Assembly: GCA_964542455.1 (NCBI GenBank)
Contig: CAZIUC010000001.1
Coordinates: forward strand, 186,001-250,000
Reading direction: 5' to 3'
DNA length: 64,000 bases
Source of the DNA: PFJX01 sp964542455
GTDB lineage: Bacteria; Pseudomonadota; Gammaproteobacteria; Burkholderiales; Thiobacillaceae
Notes under the pieces: model-generated
What the model was told of the DNA's origin: nothing
The model's database searches: none
What the model saw: only the letters and a program-made list of their open reading frames with translations
Shown here: piece after piece, positions 49,398 through 57,754 of the stretch
Position numbering within the stretch: position 1 is the stretch's first letter
Layout of the letters: the number at the start of each line of letters is the position of its first letter
Program-made: the position numbers and the translations under genes

Positions 49398-50365
49398 GCA
49401 CCATGCCGACGGCCGAAGCAGGCGAGGACGCCTGCGCTACAAACCCCGCCCTTGTAGCGCAGGCGTCCCGCCTGCCCCCCCCGCCCCCACATTACCGCCC
49501 GCGCCGCTCCATGCTTTATGTGCCGGCCTGCGTGCCACGTTTTCTCGCCAAGGGGCGCGAACTGCCGGTCGATACCCTGATCTTCGATCTGGAGGAATCG
49601 GTGCTGGTGGCGCGCAAGCTGGAAGCCCGGCGCAACGCCGCCGCCGCGCTGCGAGAAGGCGGCTACGGCAAGCGCGAAGTGGTAGTGCGGGTCAACCGCC
49701 ACGATTCCGCCTGGGGGCTGGACGATCTCACCGCCATCGCGCCGCTGTCGCCCGACGCCATCCTGTTCCCGCGCCTGGAAAGCCGCCAGGAGGTGCTCGA
49801 CGCGCTGCAAGCACTGGACGAGGCCGGCGGCGCCCATCTGCCGATCATGGTGATGATCGAAACCCCGCTCGCCGTGCTGCGCGCCGAGGAAATGGCCGGT
49901 GCCTCGCCGCGCATCCGCTGTCTGGTCATGGGTACATCCGACCTTACCAATGAACTGCATGCGCGCATCACCACCGAGCGCCTGCCGATGCTTTACAGTC
50001 TCTCGCATTGCCTGCTGGCGGCGCGCGCGCATGGCCTGGCCATAGTCGATGGCGTGCACCTGGACATGAAGGACATGACCGATTTTGAATACGCCTGCCG
50101 CATGAGCCGTGACCTTGGTTTCGACGGCAAAAGCCTCATCCACCCGGATCAGATCGCCTATGCCAACGACGCCTTCACACCACGCCCGGCCAGCATCGAG
50201 CGCGCGCGCAAGATCATCGCCGCCTGGGACGTGGCCAACGCCGAAGGTTATGGTGTCACCGTGGTGGAAGGCAGGCTGGTGGAAACCCTGCACGTCGAAG
50301 CCGCGCGCCGCACCCTGATGATTCACGACATGATCGAGGCATTGGCAACGGAGGCTCAACCATGA
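49394..50365 (+). CDS. HpcH/HpaI aldolase (CitE-like), paralogue 2, with repeat-encoded N-terminus
   Basis: 323 residues. The conserved domain starts RPRRSMLYVPACVPRFL (about residue 36), with DTLIFDLEES, VVVRVN, IMVMIETPLAVL, LVMGTSDLTNEL and DGKSLIHPDQI, the CitE/Mcl2 pattern. The 30 residues before it are encoded by a palindromic repeat (49418-49475), and no other good start occurs between 49403 and 49511. It is a lyase or thioesterase for malyl- or citramalyl-CoA. Overlaps the ligase and the hydratase genes by 4 bases each. Confidence 0.85.
   Translation: MSTMPTAEAGEDACATNPALVAQASRLPPPPPHYRPRRSMLYVPACVPRFLAKGRELPVDTLIFDLEESVLVARKLEARRNAAAALREGGYGKREVVVRVNRHDSAWGLDDLTAIAPLSPDAILFPRLESRQEVLDALQALDEAGGAHLPIMVMIETPLAVLRAEEMAGASPRIRCLVMGTSDLTNELHARITTERLPMLYSLSHCLLAARAHGLAIVDGVHLDMKDMTDFEYACRMSRDLGFDGKSLIHPDQIAYANDAFTPRPASIERARKIIAAWDVANAEGYGVTVVEGRLVETLHVEAARRTLMIHDMIEALATEAQP
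49418..49475. repeat. GTAGCGCAGGCG palindrome inside the coding region
   Basis: Arms 49418-49442 and 49452-49475 (GCAGGCG-A/G-GACGCCTGCGCTACAA and its complement) pair with one mismatch and a 9-base loop. This is a common intergenic REP type. Here it is in frame and would be translated as a low-complexity stretch of lyase paralogue 2. Confidence 0.8.
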
Positions 50366-51399
50366 ACGGCAACTTCTTCGAAGACTTCGAGCTTGGCCAG
50401 AGCTTCCTGCACGCCACGCCGCGCACGGTGGGCGAGGGCGAAATCGCCCTGTATCTGGCGCTCACCGGTTCGCGCCATCTGCTCGGTTCCTCCGGCCTGG
50501 TGGCGCATGCCCTGGGCTACCCGAAACGGCCGCTCGACGATCTGCTCGCCTTTCACCTCGCCTTCGGCAAGACCGTGGCGGACATCTCGCTCAATGCCGT
50601 CGCCAACCTCGGTTATGCCGATGTGCGCTTCCTCGCCCCGGTCTACGTCGGCGACACCCTGGCGGCGGAATCCGTGGTCATCGGCCGCAAGGAGAACCGC
50701 GACGGCGAGGCCGGCATCGTCTGGGTGCGCTCCACGGCGGTGAACCAGAATGACCGCGAAGTCCTCACCTGGGTGCGCTGGGTGATGGTGAAGAAGCGCG
50801 ACAAGACCGCTCCCGCGCCCACCCCGGTCATTCCGGAAACCCCACCCTGCGTGACGCCCGCTCGCCTGGTGGTGCCGGCGTTCCTGGATGCCGCCCAGTT
50901 CGAGACCTCGCTGACCGGCGGCGCGCGTCTGTGGGGCGAGTACCAGCCCGGCGAACGCATCGACCATCCCGCCGGCATGACCCTGGAGGAAGCCGACCAC
51001 ACCTTCGCTACCCGCCTCTACCAGAACCCCGCGCGCCTGCACTTCGACGCGCAATTGATGCGCGACACCCCGTTCGGCCGTCGACTGGTCTACGGTGGCC
51101 ACGTCATTTCGGTGTGCCGGGCGCTGAGTTACGAAGGCCTGGAGAACGCCCTGCTGATCGCCGCCATCAACGCCGGCAGCCACGCCAACCCGACTTTCGC
51201 GGGCGACACCCTGTATTGCCGCCATGAAGTGCTGGAGAAATGGGAACTGCCTGGCCGCGGCGACATCGGCGCCTTGCGTTTGCGCATGATCGGCTTGAAG
51301 AACCTGCTTGCCGCCGAGTTGGCCGAGACGAAGATCGAAGGTAAATACCACCCCAACGTCGTGCTCGATCTCGACTACACCGTGCTGATGCCCAAGTAG
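50362..51399 (+). CDS. mch: Mesaconyl-CoA hydratase (double MaoC-like)
   Basis: 345 residues with two hot-dog domains: residues 1-155 (FFEDFELGQSFLHATPRTVGEGEIALYLALTG) and 165-345 with the hydratase site YQNPARLHFDAQLMRDT and LVYGGHVISV. Size and motifs fit mesaconyl-C1-CoA hydratase of the ethylmalonyl-CoA pathway, which interconverts mesaconyl-CoA and beta-methylmalyl-CoA. The product is the substrate of the neighbouring lyases. Starts inside the previous stop. Confidence 0.82.
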   Translation: MNGNFFEDFELGQSFLHATPRTVGEGEIALYLALTGSRHLLGSSGLVAHALGYPKRPLDDLLAFHLAFGKTVADISLNAVANLGYADVRFLAPVYVGDTLAAESVVIGRKENRDGEAGIVWVRSTAVNQNDREVLTWVRWVMVKKRDKTAPAPTPVIPETPPCVTPARLVVPAFLDAAQFETSLTGGARLWGEYQPGERIDHPAGMTLEEADHTFATRLYQNPARLHFDAQLMRDTPFGRRLVYGGHVISVCRALSYEGLENALLIAAINAGSHANPTFAGDTLYCRHEVLEKWELPGRGDIGALRLRMIGLKNLLAAELAETKIEGKYHPNVVLDLDYTVLMPK

Positions 51400-51459
51400 C
51401 GCCGGCTTCCAGCCGGCTCTTTAGCGGCCGCGATGTCGCCCCCCCATCAAGGAGCCCCA

Positions 51460-52443
51460 ATGCCCACCCATCCCAACGCCGCCCTGTTCGCCGGTGAAAA
51501 ACCCTTCCCCGCCATCCCCGCCTGCGAGCACTTCGCCGGCAGCGAGAAACTGATCCAGAAGGCGCTGGAGCTGATGGAGAAACTCGGCCCGCTGTTCAAT
51601 ATCACCTGCGACTGCGAAGACGGCGCCCCCGCCGGGCGGGAGCCGGAACACGCGGAAATGATCGTGCGCATGGTCAACGGCGAGGCCAACCACCACCGCC
51701 TGGCCGGCGCCCGCATCCACGATTACACCCATCAGCACTGGCGCGCCGACGTCGATATCCTGGTGCCTGGCGCGGGCGAGAGGCTGGCCTACCTCACCAT
51801 TCCGAAGTGCACGGCCCATGAGCAGGCCGCGGAAATGATCGGCTACATCCGGGAAGTCGCCGCCAACCACGGTATCGAACGGGAAATTCCCATTCACATC
51901 CTGATCGAAACCCACGGCGCCTTGCGCGACATTCACCGCATCGCGCAACTGCCCTGGTTGCAGGTGCTGGATTTCGGCCTGATGGATTTCGTCTCCGGCC
52001 ACCACGGCGCCATCCCCGCCAGCTGCATGCGCAGCCCAGGCCAGTTCGAGCACCGTTTGATCGCCCGCGCCAAGTCCGAAGTCGTCGCGGCCGCTCTGGC
52101 CAATGGCGTCATCCCCGCCCATAACGTCACCCTCGACCTGAAGAATCCCTATGCCGCCTACGCTGACGCCCGCCGCGCGCGCATGGAATTCGGTTTTTTG
52201 CGGCAGTGGAGCATCTACCCGACGCAGATTCAGCCTATCGTCGATGCCATGAAGCCGGATCACAGTGAAGTGGCGACCGCCGCCGCCATCCTGCTCGCCG
52301 CGCAACAGGCCGACTGGGGGCCGATCCAGCATGGCGGCGAACTGCACGATCGAGCAACCTATCGCTATTACTGGGAAATCCTGCAAAAAGCACGGGTTAC
52401 CGGGCTGAAGCTGCCGGCGGAAGTGGAAACCGCGTTTTTCTGA
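51460..52443 (+). CDS. HpcH/HpaI aldolase (malyl/beta-methylmalyl-CoA lyase-like), paralogue 3
   Basis: 327 residues from ATG 51460 (AAGGAG). A more divergent member: ITCDCEDGAPAGREPEHAEM (about 47-66) and IHILIETHGALRDIHRI (about 145) carry the metal ligands, followed by LDFGLMDFVSGHHGAIP. Such proteins are annotated malyl-CoA or methylmalyl-CoA lyase (Mcl1-like). With mch it could split beta-methylmalyl-CoA into glyoxylate and propionyl-CoA. A GCCGGC hairpin lies between mch and this gene. Terminator at 52461-52495. Confidence 0.8.
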   Translation: MPTHPNAALFAGEKPFPAIPACEHFAGSEKLIQKALELMEKLGPLFNITCDCEDGAPAGREPEHAEMIVRMVNGEANHHRLAGARIHDYTHQHWRADVDILVPGAGERLAYLTIPKCTAHEQAAEMIGYIREVAANHGIEREIPIHILIETHGALRDIHRIAQLPWLQVLDFGLMDFVSGHHGAIPASCMRSPGQFEHRLIARAKSEVVAAALANGVIPAHNVTLDLKNPYAAYADARRARMEFGFLRQWSIYPTQIQPIVDAMKPDHSEVATAAAILLAAQQADWGPIQHGGELHDRATYRYYWEILQKARVTGLKLPAEVETAFF

Positions 52444-52453
52444 GTCATAACAG

Positions 52454-52495
52454 AAAAAAACAAAGCCGGAGAGGTCGCCCTCTCCGGCTTTGTTG
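52454..52495 (-). terminator. Bidirectional intrinsic terminator between lyase 3 and phoU
   Basis: CAAAGCCGGAGAGG-TCGC-CCTCTCCGGCTTTG, 14-bp perfect stem; the minus strand continues into seven T, the plus strand into TTG. Confidence 0.85.
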
Positions 52496-52507
52496 TGTGG
52501 CCCGGTA

Positions 52508-53209
52508 CTACTGAATTTCGCGTTCCAGTTCTTCGATGGTGGTGTGGCGCACATCCTTGCCCTTGACCATGAACACGACATACTCCGACATGTTCTTGGC
52601 GTGATCACCAATGCGCTCGATGGCTTTCACCACGAATAACAGGTCGATGAAGGTGGAGATGGTGCGCGGGTCTTCCATCATGTAAGTGATCAGGTGGCGC
52701 ATGATCTTCTGGAATTCCTCGTCCACTTCGATGTCCTGGCGCGCCACACCGGCGGCACCGGAAACATCGAGACGGGCGAAGGCGTCGAGTGATTCACGCA
52801 GCATCTTGTTGGCCAGGCCGGCCATGTATTTGATTTCGGTGTAGCGCGGCGAGGTGATGCGGTCATTCTCGAAAATCTTGACGGCATAGCGCGCGATCTT
52901 GGACGCCTCATCGCCAATCCGTTCCAGATCGGTGATCGTCTTGACGATGGTCAGGATCATGCGCAGATCGCCGGCGGTGGGCTGACGTAGCGCGATGATG
53001 TGGGTACAGGCCTCGTCGCAGGCCACTTCAAGTGAATTGACCTTGTGATCGTTGGCGATCACTTCCTCGGCGAGTGTCACGTTGCCGGAGATCAGCGCCT
53101 CGATGCTTTTGCTGACCTGTTCTTCCACCAGTCCGCCCATTTCCAACACGCGCGCGCGCACGGCTTCCAGATCGGCATCGAATTGTTTGTATATGTGTTC
53201 GTTGGGCAT
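52508..53209 (-). CDS. phoU: Phosphate signalling protein PhoU
   Basis: 233 residues made of two three-helix PhoU domains with metal-binding-like motifs EVIANDHKVNSLE and LERIGDEASKIARYA / IERIGDHAKNMSEYVV. It couples the Pst transporter to PhoR. No pst or phoBR genes lie in the window. A single-gene unit with a terminator after it. Confidence 0.94.
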   Translation of the reverse strand: MPNEHIYKQFDADLEAVRARVLEMGGLVEEQVSKSIEALISGNVTLAEEVIANDHKVNSLEVACDEACTHIIALRQPTAGDLRMILTIVKTITDLERIGDEASKIARYAVKIFENDRITSPRYTEIKYMAGLANKMLRESLDAFARLDVSGAAGVARQDIEVDEEFQKIMRHLITYMMEDPRTISTFIDLLFVVKAIERIGDHAKNMSEYVVFMVKGKDVRHTTIEELEREIQ

Positions 53210-53348
53210 TACATCGTCTCCATCGATTACCGTTCTGGTACTGGCTTGTATGCCCAGTCCGGCGGCGTTTGCGGATTATAGGCGCGGTGTTGCTTCCGTT
53301 TATTACAACTGGGTGACAGTTCGGGCCTGTTCCAGCCGCTTGTGAGAC

Positions 53349-53774
53349 TTACAGTTCACTGCTGAACGGCACCTGGATCGTGGCGCCGTCGATCTCCACG
53401 GCCATGATCCAGTCGCGTCGGCCGCTGACGCAAATCGGCAGGGTGACGCGGGCGTGGAAGAGGTCATCGCCATCTCTGCGCAGCGTATAGAGATTGAAGC
53501 CCATATCCATGCCCTCCATGACGAAACGCGCCTGTACCTTGCCGGCGCCGGCCGCCTTCACCCATATCTGGAACGGTTTGAGCGGCTTCACCGCCCCGCT
53601 CAGGCCGATGCTGACCTCATGACCCTGGAGGCGGGTAGTACATCCCGCCACGAGATCTGCGCAGTGCGGGGTGACGGCGGCGACCGGCGGCTCCCCGCCG
53701 CCCTTCCAGAGCACCATGGCGGCGAGCGCGATGATGAGCAGGGGTAGGGCGGTCCAGAATATTTTCCTGTTCAA
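53349..53774 (-). CDS. Membrane-anchored periplasmic protein, function unknown
   Basis: 141 residues. An N-terminal helix (6-22) acts as anchor or signal; the rest is a beta-rich domain with Cys38, Cys45 and Cys114 and the Met/Phe cluster VMEGMDMGFNLY (about 87-98). That MEGMDMG segment resembles motifs in small periplasmic proteins of copper or cytochrome-oxidase context, but I cannot name a family. It starts within the stop region of the Nudix-ThiE gene (53771-53774), so it is coupled to it. Confidence 0.6.
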   Translation of the reverse strand: MNRKIFWTALPLLIIALAAMVLWKGGGEPPVAAVTPHCADLVAGCTTRLQGHEVSIGLSGAVKPLKPFQIWVKAAGAGKVQARFVMEGMDMGFNLYTLRRDGDDLFHARVTLPICVSGRRDWIMAVEIDGATIQVPFSSEL

Positions 53775-54730
53775 GGCAGTTTCCAGGCCGAGCTTTTCAA
53801 AGCAACACCATGCGCCCCCGCCGCGCGAGCCAGATCGAGGCCGGAGAGGGAAAGGCCACCCAGGGCATAGACGGGAATGGGGTAGTCGGCCAGCCAGGCA
53901 CCGAAGCGTTCCCAGCCTATGGTTTCCGCGCCGGGATGGCTGGGGGTGGGCAGCACCGGCGAGAGCACCACGAAATCCACGTCCAGTTCCACCGCCCGCG
54001 CCAGTTCCTCGGGGCCGTGGCAGGAGGCGCCGAGCAGGCCGATTCCCGGAGGCAATTCAGATCGCGATGTCAGGTGCGCAAGCTGCGCGGAATTGAGGTG
54101 CAGGCCGCAGCCCAGTTCCGCCGCCAGGGCGGTATCGGCGTTGAGCATCAGGTCGGCGCCCTGTTCGCGGCAAAGCGCGGCCACTTGGCGCGCCAGGTCT
54201 TTGAAGGCTCCCGGCGCGAGAAATTTCTCGCGCAACTGGACCAGGCGCAGGCCACCCGCCAGGCGTTGCCGCAGGCGTTCCAGGAAGACTTCGACGCCGA
54301 GCTTTTCCGCGTCCGAGATGGCGTATTCCAGCGGCAGTCGCAGCGCCTTCATGATCGGGCCGTTGGCGGGCAGGATCGGCTCGACCTCCGGTGAGCGGGC
54401 ATGGCACCAGGCCAGAAGCTGCCCTTCATGCGGATGCGGCTCGCCGCGCCATGCGGTCACCCGAAAGAAACGCAGCATGACGTGGGCGTGGGGGTAGACG
54501 AAGGAACGCTTGAGCCAGGGCCAGGCATCGATCACCTCGATGCCGAGTTCTTCGCGCAATTCCCGGTCGAGGGCGTGGCGCGCGGTTTCCCCCGCCTCCA
54601 CCTTGCCGCCGGGAAACTCCCACCAGCCGGCATAGGCCTTGCCTTCCGGTCGGCGCGCCAGGAGAAAGGCGCCGTCCGGGTTTTCAATGACGGCGGCGGC
54701 GACTTCGACGATTTTTGTGGCACCGCTCAT
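53771..54730 (-). CDS. Nudix hydrolase fused to a ThiE-like domain
   Basis: 319 residues. Residues 1-130 are a MutT-type Nudix domain with the box GGKVEAGETARHALDRELRE (ending EELG). Residues 140-319 are a thiamine-phosphate-synthase-like TIM barrel (LVQLREK, GADLMLNAD, GASCHGPEELARA, YALGG). This fusion is known in proteobacteria; the Nudix part clears 8-oxo-dGTP and the ThiE-like part is of uncertain activity. It overlaps the M48 stop (ATGA). Confidence 0.88.
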   Translation of the reverse strand: MSGATKIVEVAAAVIENPDGAFLLARRPEGKAYAGWWEFPGGKVEAGETARHALDRELREELGIEVIDAWPWLKRSFVYPHAHVMLRFFRVTAWRGEPHPHEGQLLAWCHARSPEVEPILPANGPIMKALRLPLEYAISDAEKLGVEVFLERLRQRLAGGLRLVQLREKFLAPGAFKDLARQVAALCREQGADLMLNADTALAAELGCGLHLNSAQLAHLTSRSELPPGIGLLGASCHGPEELARAVELDVDFVVLSPVLPTPSHPGAETIGWERFGAWLADYPIPVYALGGLSLSGLDLARAAGAHGVALKSSAWKLP

Positions 54731-55977
54731 TTCCCCAGCCCCGCCAGCGCCGCTTCCGCCTGTTCCGGCAGGCGCAGGCCGTTGCACAGGTCGGTGAACG
54801 TGCCCTTGCAATGGGTTTCCTTGTTGCGCGCCAGATTGGCGGCTTGCTGGTAGTAGCGGCGCGCCGGCTCGCGCAGGCCCTGGCCATCGGCGGCGCGGCC
54901 CAGGTAATACCAGGCGATGTCCTGGGAATAGCCGACATCCAGCACCTCGCGCGCCAGGCTCTCCCAATCGCCGCGCGCGTCCAGGGTTTTCAGCTTGTCC
55001 ACGCGGTTGCTGAAACTGAGGGCGCAGTTTTCGCACGCCAGCAAGGCTTCGCCGCCGCGAAAGCGTTCGTACGCCGGGTTGACCAGAGTCAGCGGGCGCA
55101 GGGCGGAGGGGGCCACCGCGTGGCTGGCCGGGTCGCCGCCCGGTGTGACATCACGCACATTGGCGGCCAGGCGCGTGGGCAGGGCGGCCGGGTTCTTCGC
55201 CGCTTCGGCGTAGAGCGGACGCATGTGTGGCGCCAGGGCGGCCAGTTCCTCCATGCGCTTGTCGGAGGCGGGGTGGGTGGAGAGCAGATCGAAACGCCCC
55301 TTTTCGCCGCTGGCCTCCTTCATTTTTCGCCACAGACGCGGCGCCGCATCCGGGTCGTAGCCGGCGCGCGCGGCGAGTTCGATGCCGATGCGATCCGCCT
55401 CGGTCTCGGCGCCTCGGCTATTGGGCAATTGCCAGGCCACCAGCGCGGCCAGTTGGCCGGCCTGCTGGCGCCCCTGGTTGTTGCCGCCGATGGCGGAAAC
55501 CAGGATGTCCGAGACCATGCCCACGGACATTTTCTCGGCGCCGTGGTTGGCCAGGGCGTGGCCGATCTCATGGCCCATGACCTGGGCGATCTCGTCATCC
55601 GTCGCCTTTAGTTTGTCGATCAGTCCGGTGTAGATGGCCATCTTGCCGCCCGGCATGCAGAAGGCGTTGAGGGTCTTGGGGTCGTCGATGACATTCACTT
55701 CCCAGGCCCAGGAAGCGCTATCCGGGCGATAACGCACGGCCTGCGCCACCAGGCGGTCGGTGATGGCGCGTATCCGTCGCACCACGAGTTCGTCGTCGTT
55801 GAGCTTGCTCTTCTTGGCATACGGCGCCAGTTCCGCCTTGTAGGCGCTGAGCGACTGGGAGATGACCTGGTTTTCCGGCACCAGCATGAGTTGGCTGCGC
55901 CCGGTCATGGGGTTGCTGGAACAACTGGCCAGCACGCCGAACAGGGCGAGGAGGCAAAGGGATTTCAGAGGTTTCAT
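54727..55977 (-). CDS. M48 family metalloprotease lipoprotein
   Basis: 416 residues. Lipobox LASC (Cys19), then an M48 domain with the zinc site MGHEIGHAL (about 134-142) and the third ligand in ETEADRIG (about 193), and STHPASDKRM. The C-terminal 150 residues include a TPR-like helical part. It degrades misfolded envelope proteins like LoiP/BepA. First gene of the three-gene unit with Nudix-ThiE and the unknown anchor protein. Confidence 0.9.
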   Translation of the reverse strand: MKPLKSLCLLALFGVLASCSSNPMTGRSQLMLVPENQVISQSLSAYKAELAPYAKKSKLNDDELVVRRIRAITDRLVAQAVRYRPDSASWAWEVNVIDDPKTLNAFCMPGGKMAIYTGLIDKLKATDDEIAQVMGHEIGHALANHGAEKMSVGMVSDILVSAIGGNNQGRQQAGQLAALVAWQLPNSRGAETEADRIGIELAARAGYDPDAAPRLWRKMKEASGEKGRFDLLSTHPASDKRMEELAALAPHMRPLYAEAAKNPAALPTRLAANVRDVTPGGDPASHAVAPSALRPLTLVNPAYERFRGGEALLACENCALSFSNRVDKLKTLDARGDWESLAREVLDVGYSQDIAWYYLGRAADGQGLREPARRYYQQAANLARNKETHCKGTFTDLCNGLRLPEQAEAALAGLGK

Positions 55978-55988
55978 GGAAGGGCTAC

Positions 55989-56066
55989 CGTAGGTCAGGT
56001 TGGCGCGTTAGCGGCTGCCTGACGCCTGGAAATGTCAGGTGGCGAAGAAGCCGCAACCCGACCTGC
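55989..56066. repeat. GTAGGTCAGG-family palindromic repeat, copy 2
   Basis: Left arm CGTAGGTCAGGTTGGCGCG, then CTGCCTGACG and GTCAGGTGGCGA, and right arm GCAACCCGACCTGC. It aligns with 16045-16151 with a shorter centre. Confidence 0.75.
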
Positions 56067-56071
56067 AATAA

Positions 56072-56314
56072 CTACTCGCTTTGCGAGTGGCCTTCCAGAC
56101 TCGCCAGACGTGTTTCCAGTTCCTGCAATTTCTCGCGCGTGCGCGCCAGCACCCGCGCCTGCACATCGAATTCCTCGCGTGTTACCAGATCAAGCTTGGA
56201 TAGCCAGGCCGCGAGACTGGCCTTGAGGTTTTTTTCGATGTCTCGGGCCGGGGTCATGGCCAGTACTTCGGAGACTTTGGATGCCATGTCGGCGGCGATT
56301 TTTTGTTTGAGCAC
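56072..56314 (-). CDS. ubiK: Ubiquinone biosynthesis accessory factor UbiK
   Basis: 80 residues of the BMFP/YqiC family: an amphipathic N-terminal helix (IAADMASKVSEVLAMTP), a middle helix and a C-terminal coiled coil (REEFDVQARVLARTREKLQELETRL) that trimerises. It assists the Ubi complex in aerobic ubiquinone synthesis. Confidence 0.9.
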   Translation of the reverse strand: MLKQKIAADMASKVSEVLAMTPARDIEKNLKASLAAWLSKLDLVTREEFDVQARVLARTREKLQELETRLASLEGHSQSE

Positions 56315-56407
56315 GGTGCACTCCGGCAGTTGGGATCAGTGTGGGCAGTTTAGCAAAGGGATGCCCGCTTCCCGCCGCGCAAAGACGGTGCGGTGCTTGA
56401 TGTGGGC

Positions 56408-56422
56408 GCACCAATAAGGCGC
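56408..56422. promoter_or_regulatory. Candidate NtrC-binding site
   Basis: GCACC-AATAA-GGCGC differs by one base from the NtrC pattern GCACC-N5-GGTGC. It is centred about 80 bases upstream of the sigma-54 promoter, a usual activator distance. Confidence 0.5.
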
Positions 56423-56485
56423 ATGGTTTTGCATCAACATCGGGCATTTGTTTGCAACCATATGACTATTAAAGGTTTTTAATGT

Positions 56486-56501
56486 TGGCACGGGTTGTGC
56501 T
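56486..56501 (+). promoter_or_regulatory. Sigma-54 promoter
   Basis: TGGCACG-GGTT-GTGCT fits the consensus TGGCACG-N4-TTGCW with one mismatch, and the GG and GC pairs have the required spacing. It lies 45-60 bases before the TorF gene. Confidence 0.75.
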
Positions 56502-56545
56502 TTTAGTGGACGTGCACCACCGCACCATTTCTCTGGAGAAGCGTC

Positions 56546-57322
56546 ATGAAAAAACTTCCTTACTTGCTCGTTCTGACAGGCCTGATTTCCATCCCCGCGA
56601 TCGCGGCTGACGCGCCGGCTTCGCCGCATTCTTTTTCCTACAACGTCGGTGTGACCACGGACTATGTCTTCCGCGGTATTTCTCAGTCACAGCACGATCC
56701 CGCTGTTTCCGGCGGTATCGACTACAGCCACGCCAGTGGTCTTTATGCCGGCACCTGGTTGTCGACGCAGAAGTGGGTCAAGACCGGCCCGGCCAAATCC
56801 GGAAGTGATTTTGAGTTGGATCTATATGGCGGATACAAAGGTGAAGCCGGTGGCATCGGCTATGACGTGGGCCTGATTCACTATTACTACGATGGCAACC
56901 GCTCCGGCGCTGGCGCCGGCCTTCCTACTCCGGATACCACTGAGGCCTATCTGGGCGCGAGTTGGAAATTCCTCTCTCTGAAGTACAGCCATACCTTATC
57001 GGATTATTTCGTTGGTTGGGGCTCGACTACTGCCCCCGCATACAAAACTAGAGGCAGTAACTACCTCGAACTGAATGCCAGCCAAGACCTTGGCGATGGC
57101 TGGGGCCTGCTTGGCCATATCGGCCATCAGAAGGTCAAGCATGACGATGTCAACAAAGCTTCCTACAGCGACTGGAAAGTGGGTGTGACCAAGGATGTCG
57201 GCTTCGGCACCGTCACCGCGGCCTATTCCGATACCGACGCCGATGCCGCGGCTGCCTACACATGGGCGCGGGAAGACGTCAGCAAAGGCGTATTCGCCCT
57301 TTCCTTCTCCAAGTCCTTCTAA
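56546..57322 (+). CDS. TorF-family putative porin (Gcw_chp)
   Basis: 258 residues, signal peptide (to about 21, AIAAD), then an outer-membrane beta-barrel with the family start SYNVGVTTDYVFRGISQS, alternating aromatic strands and a C-terminal Phe (SFSKSF). Substrates are unknown. Its position before glnK-amtB behind a sigma-54/NtrC-type control region suggests a role in uptake of a nitrogen source. ATG 56546 follows GGAGAAGCGTC. Confidence 0.87.
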   Translation: MKKLPYLLVLTGLISIPAIAADAPASPHSFSYNVGVTTDYVFRGISQSQHDPAVSGGIDYSHASGLYAGTWLSTQKWVKTGPAKSGSDFELDLYGGYKGEAGGIGYDVGLIHYYYDGNRSGAGAGLPTPDTTEAYLGASWKFLSLKYSHTLSDYFVGWGSTTAPAYKTRGSNYLELNASQDLGDGWGLLGHIGHQKVKHDDVNKASYSDWKVGVTKDVGFGTVTAAYSDTDADAAAAYTWAREDVSKGVFALSFSKSF

Positions 57323-57404
57323 CCTCGTCCAGGCCTCCGTCCCCCGCTCCCGCTTCTATGAGGCGGGGTGACGTGAGATCGGCAAGTTCTGTCAGGAGAC
57401 AGTA

Positions 57405-57743
57405 ATGAAATTCGTAACCGCAATCATCAAGCCCTTCAAGCTGGACGAGGTGCGTGAAGCCCTGTCCTCCATCGGGGCCTCCGGCATCACCGTGACCGAA
57501 GTCAAGGGCTTCGGCCGCCAGAAAGGCCACACCGAGCTGTATCGCGGCGCCGAGTACGTCGTCGACTTTCTGCCCAAGGTGAAGATCGAAGTGGCCATCG
57601 CCGCCGAGATGCTCGACCAGGCCATCGAGGCCATTTCCAAAGCCGCGCAGACCGGCAAGATCGGCGACGGCAAGATATTCGTCTGGGATCTGGAACAAGT
57701 CGTCCGCATCCGCACCGGCGAAGCCGGCGCGGCGGCGATCTAA
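57405..57743 (+). CDS. glnK: Nitrogen regulatory protein P-II (GlnK)
   Basis: 112 residues. T-loop with uridylylated Tyr51 (RGAEYVVDFLPK), B-loop TGKIGDGKIFV, full PII signature. Adjacent to amtB, so it is the GlnK that blocks AmtB when nitrogen is sufficient. Located 82 bases after the porin gene and 11 before amtB. Confidence 0.95.
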   Translation: MKFVTAIIKPFKLDEVREALSSIGASGITVTEVKGFGRQKGHTELYRGAEYVVDFLPKVKIEVAIAAEMLDQAIEAISKAAQTGKIGDGKIFVWDLEQVVRIRTGEAGAAAI

Positions 57744-57754
57744 GGAGAACCGAC

